A DNA stretch of 64,000 nucleotides from Apiospora phragmitis (taxonomy: Eukaryota > Ascomycota > Sordariomycetes > Amphisphaeriales > Apiosporaceae), in contig JAQQWL010000012.1 of the NCBI GenBank assembly GCA_038363925.1, forward strand, positions 62,001-126,000, given 5' to 3'. The translations under genes were made by a program, and so were the position numbers. Within the stretch, counting starts at the first letter, position 1. Every line of letters starts with the position of its first letter. This document shows positions 10,105 to 20,640 of the stretch, in pieces. Below the pieces are notes generated by a model. The model did not search any database. It saw only the letters and a program-made list of their open reading frames with translations, and was not told the origin of the DNA.

Positions 10105-11431
10105 ATGCCGCCAGCAGCGGTGCCCTCATCCGAGGCCTGGCCCTTGAAGGCTTGGCGCCGGCAAGGCAAGGCGAAATTGGCGCCGCCCACCCCAGCAGCA
10201 TACGAGGGCAAGACGGTTCTGCTTATCGGGGCCACGGGCGTCATCCTCTCGGATGCCGCGCGCATTCTCGCCAGCCTCAAGATTGCGACGCTCATCTTGG
10301 GCGTCCGCAATGTCAAGAAAGGAGAAGTTCTGGCAGATACGCTGAGGCCGAAACATGCCGACGTCGAGATCAAAACGTGGGAAGTGGACCTCTTCTCATT
10401 CGAGAGCGTGAAGAGATTCGTGGCAACCATCAACGAATATGGCCGCATCGATGCCATCGTCATGGGGTCGGCCATCATCAACAAGGATACCAAGTTGACA
10501 AAGGACGGCTGGGAAGAAAGTAAGTAAACTCCAACCAACTACCCGTCCTCCCTTGAACTTTAGTCGCAGAATCACTGATCAGATCACATGATTCACCATC
10601 AGCCCTGCAGCTAGTACACTTATCCGCAGCCCTGCTAATCGTGCTCATCCTGCCCAAACTCCTCGCCGCCAACGCGGACAACGATGAGACGGCAGGAGGC
10701 TCGCCGCCGGTCGTGTTGAGCAGCGTCAGCAGCCTGTCGATCCGGTCGAACGCGCCCTTCATCAAGCTGCCCGCGACGGCCAAGGAGTCGTACCTGGCGC
10801 AGCTCAACCGCGTCGACACGAGCGATGCCGACAAGCGCAACCAGTACGGCTTCGCCAAGATCGTGCACACGTGCTGGCTCCGGGACCTCTGCGCGCGCCT
10901 GCCATCCCCGGAGATTGCCAACAAAAAGATCCAGATCCACTCGGTCGACCCGGGCGTCTGCCCCTCGCCGCTCAGCAAGTTCAGCATCTTCTCCAAGATG
11001 TTCCTGCTGTGGGTCGGTCGGCCCGTCGAGATGAGCGCGCGCGCCGTCGTTAACTCGTGTTTGCCCATTCCTGGGTCGCATGGGAAGCTTTTGCTGGACT
11101 ACGACGTCGTACCGTGAGTTTGCACTCCCCTCGCCTTCACAATTGAATTGACGGTTAAGTATCGAGACACAAAAACAGCTAGCTGACCAATGTGAGTCCA
11201 CAGGTACCCCGAGTACATGGATCGGTAAGTTTTGTGGGGTTGACCTTACGGCCCGCCAACCATATATATTGTCAGTTTGTACTAAGCTAACCGTTGATTT
11301 TGTCCAGGGAACTCGGGTTGGAGCTCCGAAGGCGGGTGTGGAGTGAAACCAAGCAGGTTCTGATCGATACCTTCCCTGAGACGGAACCTTTCTTCGCGAG
11401 TCTGTCAGAACCGGCCGTTTCACCAAAGTAG
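10105..11431 (+). CDS. Atypical SDR-like oxidoreductase with a 21-nt exon
   Basis: Model: 10105-10519, 10603-11113, 11204-11224, 11308-11431 (GT-AG introns, phases agree), about 356 residues, TAG at 11429. The N-terminal half is a Rossmann unit (KTVLLIGATGVILSDAARIL, then LILGVRN and VDLFSFESVKRF). A hydrophobic segment at exon 2 (LVHLSAALLIVLILPKLL) precedes VVLSSVSSLSI (Ser) and the QYGFAK stretch, which keeps Tyr-x-x-x-Lys. The layout fits fungal retinol-dehydrogenase-like SDRs of secondary-metabolite clusters. Unusually, the glycine motif is GATGVIL instead of GxxxGxG and the NAG motif is replaced by VMGSA. Either cofactor binding is altered or the protein is drifting. The third exon is only 21 nt (YPEYMD). 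Confidence 0.72.
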
Positions 11432-12607
11432 GACTTACTTGCCTTACAGGGACCACTTTGCACTATGTTTAATGCTTGCAAGTTGCTATCTGTTGAAAGC
11501 TTGTACGACCGAGCTTTTAGGGCTGGTCTCGGCATTCTTTCTGTCGACCCAAGCCAAAATGCTGGGCTACTAAGGTGTAAGGAGCCCCGAGAAGGACGTA
11601 AACTAATCTTGGGAACCTTGGTTCCTGAGCTTTGCCCTTCGGTCCTTATGGGTCAAATCGCGGTCCATGAGATGGCATTCGGGGCTCTTATTTAGATACA
11701 AGCTGGGAAAAAGACTGTCAAATGCCTTTGGTCTTTTCGACTTATAGATTATAGATATGATAGAGAACCAGGACAATTATACAAGTGGTTCATCTACTTT
11801 GACTTCGGCCTCCTTAACAGTTCTGTCAACCCTTCCGGGTTCCGGGAGCTAAATATAGGTTCCTGGGGCCTTGCTCGGATACGGGATCGGATGGGGCACC
11901 CGGTATGGTCAAAGCCGAGAGGTGTGTTTCATGAGTTGCCACGGGCTGTTGGCCAAGACTCTCTAACGGATGTTCATCGCTGCATGTGCTTGATATGCTT
12001 TAAATCTTGGCTGAAATCTCCAGTAGCCACACACGGCAATATAAGAAGGGCGTGAAGAGAGAAAGAAAGAAAACGGCCATGATAACTTTGAACCATGAAG
12101 GCATCATGCGATAGTTGGGATGATTAGGGGTCACCTAGTAAACCTGTATCCGAGAAGCTGCAATCGCCGGATCGAACCTCAGTCGATGGAGTGTATGGCG
12201 AAGGGGCAGGGCCCTATGATGTCTTGAAATTCGTTGCTATGGTGGGACTGCCTCGTATTGTGAGTCCGAGAAGCGGTCTGGTCCCCTTTTTTCCCCTGAC
12301 CGGGCTCCATGGCTGTGCAAGTGGGTTCGGGGGGAATAGCCGTTCCGATCGGTAAATCTCCATATAGCTAACAGAATGTCAGTACCACGCGAGATTTGTA
12401 TCACAGGAGTATTCGGCACATGGGGTAGATATATGACTATAAAGCAAAAGGCTTGCGCCTCTATCCCGAAATCTGAATCACCATCATCAGCACACATCCT
12501 CTTACAGATCGAAAATAAACACACGCTCGCTCTCTCTCGCCATACCAGCCACTCACTCACTTTCCCTCGCTGTATAGGCATCTATCGGTACTTGCATCCC
12601 TTCCAGC
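11432..12607. other. Intergenic, no gene seen
   Basis: About 1.2 kb without a supported gene between the SDR-like gene and the tyrosinase relic. Open frames are short and lack recognisable motifs. A CT-rich stretch before 12608 resembles a fungal 5' leader for the tyrosinase-like gene. Confidence 0.45.
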
Positions 12608-13567
12608 ATGAAGTTCCTATCAATGCCCACAGCCGCTGGTGCCATAGCCCCAGCGGTCGCCCTGCCTACCACCCAGCCTCGAGAGACCTGCACCAACCCG
12701 GCCAAGAGGGTCGAGTGGCGTCAATTGAGCGCTGCAGACCAACAGAGCTTCATCAATGCCGTCTTGTGCCTCAAAACGAAGCCTTCCAAGATGGGTCTCA
12801 ACACCACCCTCTATGATGACTTCCCCTATGTGCACTTCAACTACAACACCTACAGTCAGTCTACACTGACTGCACTCCTAAATATCGAAACCCCCGTGTG
12901 AGAGTTGCTGACACCTGTGCCGTGTAGTTCACGGAAGCGCGCCCTTCCTCCCGTGGAACAGGTATTTCGTCCATGTCTACAACAACGCCCTCCGCGAAGG
13001 CGGTTACGAAGGACCCGGCACATGCGTAGATCCCTCACAGCATCTCCATCTACGTTCATCATCATCCTCCCTCCCGAATTACTGACCCTGTCCCCATCAG
13101 ATACTAGGACTGGACCCAAGACACCGCCGGCCTCTGTCTCTCCGCCGAATTTGCTGTCTACCACACGGCGCTCGAAGGTGGACCGCACGGGGCGATCCAC
13201 GCCTGCCTCGGAGGAGAGATGAACCCAGGAGAGATGAACCCCACCACCTCCCCAACGGTCTGTAGCCTGTCACTTTTTCTCCGCTAACTTGCAGCATTGA
13301 CATGTGCCTGAGTTTCTCTTACTGACAAGAACCACAGATCCCCTGTTATTTTTGCATCACGGTGAGATCGACCACCTCTGGTGGCAATGGAAGCAGATGG
13401 ACTCCACGAGGCTGGAAGATTACAATGGAAAGGCCTCGCACCTCCACTAGGCCGATGCCAGGGAGGTTACCCTCGATGATATCCTGCCTGTGAACGGCCT
13501 AGGGGAAGATCTCACGGTCCGCGGGGTCATGGACACCATCCACGGTGAACTGTGTTACACATATTAA
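12608..13567 (+). pseudogene. Tyrosinase-type copper oxidase relic
   Basis: Exon 1 starts MKFLSMPTAAGAIAPAVALP (signal-like) and reads CTNPAKRVEWRQLSAADQQ, the usual opening of fungal tyrosinase-domain proteins. After an intron (GT about 12856, AG about 12928) comes IHGSAPFLPWNRYFVHVYN. The family has FLPWHR, so a CuA histidine is Asn. Exon 3 reads Y-TAG-DWTQD, where YWDW is expected (TAG at 13105-13107). The CuB helix DPLLFLHHGEIDHLWWQW is preserved, then a second TAG (13448-13450) interrupts before ADAREVTLDDIL; the copy ends at TAA 13565. The splice phase between exons 2 and 3 also does not fit. With two stops and a lost copper ligand, this is a pseudogene. Active relatives oxidise phenols. 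Confidence 0.75.
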
Positions 13568-14571
13568 TGCCAAGCACCGCATTGGAAATTCAAAGCTTCT
13601 TCTGTTGTAGATTAATTGTAGGCCCCTACCATGCATGGAACACCGTGCCCATCACGGGCTATGAAACAATTGAACATATAGAGATACATATATACAGAGT
13701 ACATAAAATAGAGCTTAAAGCGAGCAGATGCTGTTCTGGAGGCTGGAGTCTGGAGTTAATAATCACTGGGTCCCCCTTTCCGATGGCACGTCAGCGAGAG
13801 GCTAGAATTGGGTGGTGGTTGTTTTCGTGTACTTGGTACTACTGCTCTACCTGGGTAAATGCCTGCCAAACATCATACCTGGAACTGTAAATAATATGTT
13901 CTAATCCCCTAGCCACAACACAAGTCGTCTTCGACATCGTTGTATATAGTGCATCCTTGTGGGCTTAACCAAAGAAAAGAGCCACTTGCCTCAGTTTATA
14001 GTTGAATGTACCTAGTTGAGACAGGGTACTGTGGCGATCATAAAAGGTTCGGTTGCGGTCTCGCGTCTGCTGACGTGAAGAGTTAATCAATAAACATGGT
14101 CTGATACCTAATTGGCCCCTGATTGGACGCGTGATGTTTTCTTGTCCGATGATTGGACTTTCGCTATCTCACTTCGTAATTGAGCCATCACGGTAAGATT
14201 CGCCCGACCGTTGTAGTGGTGGCTTGAGTGTACGCCTTCTGACTTCACACTGCAGGACGATTTGCTAAAGTGTCAATAGTAACGGGGGCCACCTTGCAGG
14301 GCGTTGCAATATTACTCGAATGCATTAATTGAACCCCTATCCAACCTGCAGGGAGCCTCGGAGTTGTTTGCCTTATGCACTAATCTGAAAATTGTACCGG
14401 TAGTTGCGATTAAATCGTTTATATAAAACCAGTAGTCAACCGTCCACTGGCGAGTATTTTATTACTAGTGATCTATATAGTTATAATCTGTCATCACACA
14501 TTGGATCATTCCTTTTTACGCATATTCCTTTTGGTTGCTCTGATAGCGGTATAAATACGTACTGAAAGATA
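13568..14571. other. Intergenic, no gene seen
   Basis: One kilobase of moderately AT-rich sequence with no supported coding region, RNA gene or repeat that I can identify. Confidence 0.45.
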
Positions 14572-14996
14572 TTGGCTATGACACTAATATTTAACACCAG
14601 GCGGGACTCTTGGGGATTGGAAGGATTTCAGCTCGGTATCAACGAGATTGCCGCCTCTCTCTCGGTTGGGAAAAGCTGCGGCTCCATCTTTACGCGCCGC
14701 GAGTACAGCACGCTTTTCGACGTCGTCCAGGACAAGTACAAGATCTTCATCCGGAGCTGCCGCCCTGACTGGCCAGCGTCCAGTTCGCGCGGTCCTGCGA
14801 CATCCTCGGCGAGTCGAAGGAGGATATCGTGAATCTGTTAAACCTGCTGGTCATCGGCGGGCTAGCCAGCGTGGTCGTGAACTCCACTGAGAAGCCGGAT
14901 CTTCCCTATGCGTTTAAGCCGCATATAGCGACGTTCGTCTCATCCTGCATCGACGCCGATTGCTCTTCAGATGTCGCCAATAGAGCTCGCCGTTGA
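14572..14996 (+). pseudogene. Unrecognised coding fragment, frameshifted
   Basis: The sequence looks coding (codon-biased, low stop density). It reads GFQLGINEIAASLSVGKSCG and FTRREYSTLFDVVQDKYK in one frame. After a one-base shift at about 14774 it continues SVQFARSCDILGESKED, NLLNLLVIGGLASVV and KPDLPYAFKPHIATFVSSC. Restoring a single G (TGG-GCC) would make the frame continuous through the junction. I do not recognise the family. The segment ends exactly where the SDR relic begins in another frame, so it may be the remains of a neighbour or of a fused copy. Confidence 0.4.
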
Positions 14997-15733
14997 GGAG
15001 AGGGTAGATTATCTTTGTATGAGCCCAGGCGGGATGCCCTTCCAAGGTGCAGTCTGTAAGTGAACTTATCTACCTATGAAGCCACCCTCCGGTAAGCCAA
15101 CCCAATACTTACCGTCTCATGCTTTCAGATGCGGACGAAGGCTTGGAGGAGTGCTTTGCAGTGTCATACTAATGTCGAGCGCGGATCTTGGCCAACCTCT
15201 TACCACTCATCCATCGATCGCCCAAGCCCCGGGTCCTTTCTACCCTTAATGGTACCAAAGAGAAGAGGATCAACGACCAGGACATTGGGCTGGAGAAGAA
15301 GTGGGGTATCGTCTCCGTGGTTGACCATACTACCATCTGTACTAGTCTGGCGTTCGACTATCTCTCGGCAAACGAGACCCTCAAGAAAACTGCCTTCATC
15401 CATGCGACTCCGGGCTTTGTCAATACTGGCACTCCTCGGACGATCTATCCTTCCATGAAAGATGGGATCTTCTGATGGGCCGTGACCTCGGCCTTCCAGG
15501 TCATCTCCGGCTGGATCATCGTGTACTTCGGCAAGTCCTTGTCTGAATCTGGAGAGCGACATGCCTATCTCTTGTCGACCGAATCCATCTCACCTGGTTC
15601 GTCGCGTACTAATAAGGAGAATGACGTGGTCCCTGACAATGAGGTGCTGAAGTACTATCACGAGCGAAACCAAGGCGAGACCATCTGGAACCATACAGCG
15701 CAGGTAAGGGAGGCTGCTCTTGGTCGATCGTAA
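14968..15733 (+). pseudogene. SDR relic, C-terminal two thirds
   Basis: From about 14968 the frame reads ELAVEERVDYLCMSPGGMPF; an intron (GT 15057, AG about 15129) joins to ADEGLEECFAVSY. Then come ANLLPLIHRSPKPRVLS, GTKEKRINDQDIG, WGIVSVVDHTTICTSL, FIHATPGFVNTGTPRTIYPS, ISGWIIVYFGKSL and ESGERHAYLLSTESISPGS, ending DNEVLKYY. This matches the back half of a fungal SDR family common in metabolite clusters (active-site YxxxK replaced in the family by other residues). The Rossmann N-terminus is missing, and in-frame stops occur at 15170 (TAA, Tyr expected) and about 15474 (TGA, Trp expected). It is a truncated pseudogene. Confidence 0.6.
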
Positions 15734-16239
15734 TCAACTTGAGCACACGGAGACCATTCTACGGGGTTATCAACGGCTTTAAACGAAACCATCGAGGTGT
15801 ATACGCATCGTTGTTAGTTTTCTTAGCATGCGTAATAGGTCATTTCAATGGCTATAAATGATGCACGTCTTCCTAGTAGGTATTCATTGTGCTATTCTGT
15901 ATGGAAAATGGTTCTAGGCTCTCAATCGCATTCAAAAGTCCTTGATATCGCACTTCTGCAAGGTTGAGATTGACCTGTTTTGGCCTGTTCGTGCTGACAT
16001 CGATAGCTTTGAAGGTGGATGGGCGAGGCAGGAGTGTGTACAGCTTGAACGACTTAACGATCATACGGAGAATCACTTTGCGCTCCTTTTCATGTCATAA
16101 TAGCGATAATATTAGATTGAATGATGAGATCTGTTTCTCACCGAAACAGATCCGCACGTATTCTGTTATTTGTATTTTCTATATACATATAGAAAAGAAG
16201 AAAACAAACCGAAATTCACGTTTGAATCCCGGTTTCTGA
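15734..16239. other. Intergenic
   Basis: AT-richer spacer between the SDR relic and the 3' end of the beta-lactamase-like gene. No feature recognised. Confidence 0.5.
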
Positions 16240-18106
16240 TCATGCAGCCCTTTCCAGACTAAATCCACCGCTAGAGCTGCCGAACTCTCCAGCCATTCCA
16301 TCCTCCGTCAAGTTGAAAACGAACCTATATTCGACCCCCGCCGCAGCCCCGGCCTCCTGCCAAGTGATGCACGTCGGCGTCCCCGCGTCGACCGGCGCGC
16401 TCCGGTCCTGGAACACAGCCACAAACTGATGTGTGTGCGAGTCCACCTCGTGCACATTGGTCGGGTACAGTCGGAAGTCCAGGTCGGCAACGCTGCTGAT
16501 CCCCAACTGGCGCGCAGTATCGGCACGCATGTCGACCCCGTCGACGCGGAGCTCCTGCACCGCGAGACCGGGCCCATCGCTCGTGACATTCAGCACAGCC
16601 ACGCTGTAGTCGTTGCTGCCGCCCCGATAAGTACCAGTGTAGCGCGCCGCCGTCTCGGCCGCGCCCATGGACTGCAAGCGCCCCAATACCTCGCTGACCA
16701 CGTCCGCATAGACATTCAGATCGAGCGGGTTTCGATCGTTACCGCCGTCGTGCGCGAGGATGGCGAAGCCGACGCCGAAGTCGGGCACGAGCCCGAAGTA
16801 GCTGGCGTAGTGCGCGCCCATGCTCCCGCTCTTGGCCCGGGCGTCGAGAATAGGGGCGATGGCGGAGCGGCCGGAACGGTAGATCTCCCAGGGCCGGCCC
16901 ACGCCGTTCCGGAGGTTCGAGGAGTCGACGCTGTGGCGCAGCCAGCGGCGGGTCGCGGCGGGCGGGAGGAGGCGGGAGTTGAGCATGGCGTTGCCGGCTC
17001 GGGCTAGGTCGGTGATGGTGCTGGTGAGGGAGAGTGCACTGATCAAGTAACGTTAGCTATGGGGACAGACTCCTTGTTGGTATTGGATGAGGGGCATACG
17101 CTGGCTCGCCTTGTTGTGTCATGCTTAGGTCCATGGAGGCAAATATATCCTTCATATCTGGATTCAGGAGACCGCTCGATGTCATATTCAAAGGGTCTAG
17201 GATGGCGTCTTTGAGCACGATAGAATATCCGTCAACCCCAGAACGCCTTCCCAACGCGAATGCTAGGAGCTGAAATGCTGTGTACGAAACCATTGGCGTA
17301 GTGTCCGGTTGGAAGACGAAAGGATCGACAGTGAGCTTCTTGGCGAAAGCTACTGATCGTCAGCACGTGCTGTTAAAAGCTTATGCTGTTGCCCACTTAG
17401 GGGCAAAGAACATGTACCTTCCCATTCACATTCGTGGCCTATAATACAAGCTTCAGCTACCTATATGTGTTAGTGGTGGCGGGGCCTTCATGATTGTAGT
17501 ATTCGGGAGGTCCTTACTTTGTCGGATGAGTCCGGACATGTGCCCAGCCAAGGAGCCAATAGTGACCTCCTTCCAGGCCACTCCATCCGAGCTTGACGCC
17601 TTTTCCAGCTCCGGGAGATATTGCGTAATAGGGGTATCCCAAGTTTCGCCCATTTCGACGAGCCATGCATAGACCGTGAAGACCATTGTCACGTCACCGA
17701 CAGGAAACTTGGTGTCCGAAGTGAGGTTCGTGCCCATATCAAGCTGGTACTGGGGTGAAGTGTAGTGGTACTCGAAGATGGTTGGGTCTTCCATCATCGA
17801 CTCTGCGCCAATGAACATGACTACGGAAAAGGAAGTGGTGTTGGCAGTAATCGGCCCGTAGACGTCGCTGCCGCCCTTCTCGATCAGCTGGTTGAAGGTC
17901 TCGGTAAACTCTGAGCTCAAGTTCTTGAATGGTTCCGATGATCGAGAAAAGGTGGGAGGAGGGTAGTATGTCCCGATCAACGGGCATGCCGAATAAGGTA
18001 TGTCGTTGCTTTGGGCACTAACCACCGAGCTCAGAGAAAGCCCAGCCATGGCTACTGCTGCTGAGAGACCAGGCATCATGTGAAATGAAATCGAGATAAA
18101 TGGCAA
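16240..18106 (-). CDS. Secreted beta-lactamase-fold protein lacking catalytic residues
   Basis: Model: 18106-17518, 17456-17418, 17352-17100, 17038-16240 (GT-AG, phases agree), 559 residues. A hydrophobic leader ending SLSSVVSAQS indicates secretion. The body follows the fungal beta-lactamase/transpeptidase-like (PF00144, ARB_00930-type) family: FEYHYTSPQYQL, FTVYAWLVEMGETWDTPI, QYLPELEKA, TIGSLAGHMSGL, TAFQLLAFALGRRSG, ILDPLNMTSSGL, then KSGSMGAHYASYFGLVP and a C-terminal beta domain. The Ser-x-x-Lys motif that should precede VFTVYA reads DVTM, and the Tyr-x-Asn motif before TAFQ reads V-S-Y. The frame is otherwise clean. It is best seen as a secreted pseudoenzyme or binding protein. It lies head-to-tail with the regulator upstream. 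Confidence 0.82.
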
Positions 18107-18483
18107 ATAAGGTTTGGCTTCTCGATATCCATCTGTGAAGAATGGATAATGGGTGAGTAGATAAAAATAGGCCAGCCTCTTATAGACGGCGTCTTATGGC
18201 TCGCGGTGGCCTTGTCCGTATGTAGCCTAACCATGGAGCACCGCGGCAGCCTCGGGATTACTCAGCCCTAACAAGACACGACACCGGCCCGTACAATAAC
18301 CCGTATCTAGATGGGACTCATACGATGACTTGATTGGCGTTGTTGGTAAGTGCTTCCAGGGTTGCTCAGGAACGTACCCCTGCAATGAGGGCTCCACATC
18401 ATTTACCGTGTCCGTGTCCGTGTCCGTACCATCTACCCTTGATCTCACAACGGCATATTGACTCCACTCAAGACTCCGACCAA
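18107..18483. other. Promoter-side spacer of beta-lactamase-like gene
   Basis: Upstream of the leftward beta-lactamase-like gene and downstream of the regulator. It contains a short hexamer repeat (TCCGTG about three times, near 18411-18430). Nothing else was seen. Confidence 0.5.
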
Positions 18484-20482
18484 TCACTCGAGTGTCGTCC
18501 ATCTCTCAAAGTCCACCGAATATCCCAGCGCGTCTCCGAATAAGACATTGCCAAAGGCCATATCTGCGTCATAGTAAAGGCTGGTTCCTACGATATCTTC
18601 AACCAGGGGCACGTTCGCATCTGCCGCATGGTCTGCGTCCAATATCAAACCAAGTTCGGTGTCCGAGCCGCTAGCAGCTTCTGCTGTATCGTTTCCGTCC
18701 CCTTGCGGTTCCATGCGAATATCCGGGCTCAGTGATTGTTGCCCTTGCCCGCGGTTGATGCGCTCGAGATACCAATCCTCCAAGCGCCGCGACCGATTGG
18801 CCATGTGGTGGAACACGTCGCGATCGCCCACATCGTCCACCTCGATGCCGGCCGCGGACTCGGAGCGCATGACGACCTGGCGCAGCGTGTTGGGCATGTC
18901 GAGGAAGCGGCGGAGGTGGTGTGCCTTGCCCAGGGGACCATTGTGGGCCGCCAGGAGATCCAGCCGGACCGCGAGGGCCATGCCGCAGTAGAGCGCGAGC
19001 CACATCGTGTTCGAGACCGGCCGCTCTTCGCCCGCGGGCAGAGCCAGCACCATGTTGATCAGGGACCGGACCGCGGAGATGCTGGTGGACAGCCAGTTGA
19101 GAAACTGTGACTGGCCGTCGCTCATGCTTTGGATCTCGTGGAACTTGTCAACGCCGAACGTGCTGCCGCCCAAGGATGATTGGCTGATGAGAAGCTCGAG
19201 AAGCTCGAGCTGCAAATTGATAGGCGCTGTCCGGTTGTTAGTCGCACAGAATACATGTAGGAAAAAGTGGAAAGTTTACGGCTTTCGTGAAGGGAAAATG
19301 GCAATGACACCCTAATCTCGGTGCATTCTTTCTTGACCCTTTCCGTTTCGGCGGCCGCGTTGGTGGTGCTCTCGCTCGTCATCATATAGTCAATGTCCTC
19401 TATGAGCTTCTGCAGGCGGATGATATACGACAAGTGCTTGTCGGTCGGACATCGGGCTTGTCGTCCCAGGTGCTCACAGTAATCATACAGGTACGGGGTG
19501 TAGCCGACATGCCTGGACTTCTGCATCAACACGGATGAGCTAGTATGAGAAATGTCAGTGGGCTATGACCTCTTTTCTGTAAGAGAACGTCCATATTTTG
19601 CAGGGCCAAGTACCTGGAAGATAGATAGTACGCGCCCGCTAATGCTCTCATCTCATCCGGGTCCCAGTGCAGGCCATTCTGATATTTTCCTTTGTCGACA
19701 ACCCATAAGTCCGGTCTCTGCCTCGGCCGATCCAGTCTCATATCACAAATGATACTCGTGGCAAGGTGGAGGTGCTGGGTATGCTTTCGAGGTCTGGGCT
19801 GGTAATGGGCCCTTGTGTAATAACAAGCTGTTAGCGAGAGAGGGCCTCCGCCCGGCTTCCTGGAGCACAACACTTACCAAGCTGCATTAATGAGAAGTCC
19901 CTGCAGCATGTCAAGGCAGTGGATCGGACCCGATGCCACTCTGCAGGCGATGAGTTCATTGAGAAGACGGCCCAGTGACCTCTGGAGCTTGAGCCGCCCA
20001 TGAGAGGCGGCGGCGAGGACCGCGAGACACGTGCATGGTCGGTCCCGGGCAAGTTCGCCGATGGAGACCTGCTCCGAAAGAACCACAAAGGGAAAATGGG
20101 GCGTCATTTTGGCGACAAAGTAGTCCAAAAGCTTCCGTCCAGTTTCGAGAGACAGCAATCCTCGACAGAAAGGGTCAAATGGCTCAGCCGCCGGCAACCT
20201 GGTATTGGCGCTTGGCGTCCTTTCCGTGAGTCCTCCTGTTTGATCCGCCGTTTGGATTGCGGAAGGCGCCGGCGATCTGGAATCGCTGACGGACCCCTCT
20301 TGTCGCCCATGGTTGCGGCGAGCGGGGCGGAAGACACAGGGCTTGTTCAGCCGTAAGCAACGGTCGCATGCGCCTGTATCTCCGGCCCTTCTACATCGAA
20401 TCTTGGCCCGGAAACATGTTTGACACGTCTTCAGTAGAGGCACCCCGGGAGTCCGGACTTCGATTGCTTCTTTTGGCTCCAT
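18484..20482 (-). CDS. Zn(II)2Cys6 transcription factor
   Basis: Model: 20482-19878, 19811-19614, 19539-19311, 19209-18484, 585 residues, consistent phases. Residues about 19-46 form the binuclear zinc cluster CQTCFRAKIRC plus CDRCLRLNKPC (C-x2-C-x6-C-x8-C-x2-C-x6-C), which binds CGG-type half sites. A Ser/Pro-rich linker follows, then a region beginning FCRGLLSLETGRKLLDYF, KMTPHFPFVVL and LAVLAAASHGRLKLQ, typical of fungal-specific regulators of the War1/leucine-regulator type. The C-terminus is acidic (VDDVGDRD and LGLILDADHAAD), a possible activation region. Nuclear. It sits between the SDR and the beta-lactamase-like gene, all on the same strand, so it may control them. The frame is intact. 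Confidence 0.88.
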
Positions 20483-20640
20483 TTGGTGTTTGCTTGATGA
20501 GTGATAAGGTGATGATGCTGAGAGATTCCGAAATGTCGGATTACGCGTGACGACTCGTCACTGGCGACAGAAAGTTGCACTGCCACATTGATGACCCTAA
20601 GGATCTTTACCCCAGTATTATGACAACACTGGGTTGTCCT

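Noticed and set aside
18408..18432. TCCGTG hexamer repeat
   Set aside because: Only about three copies; too short to be meaningful.
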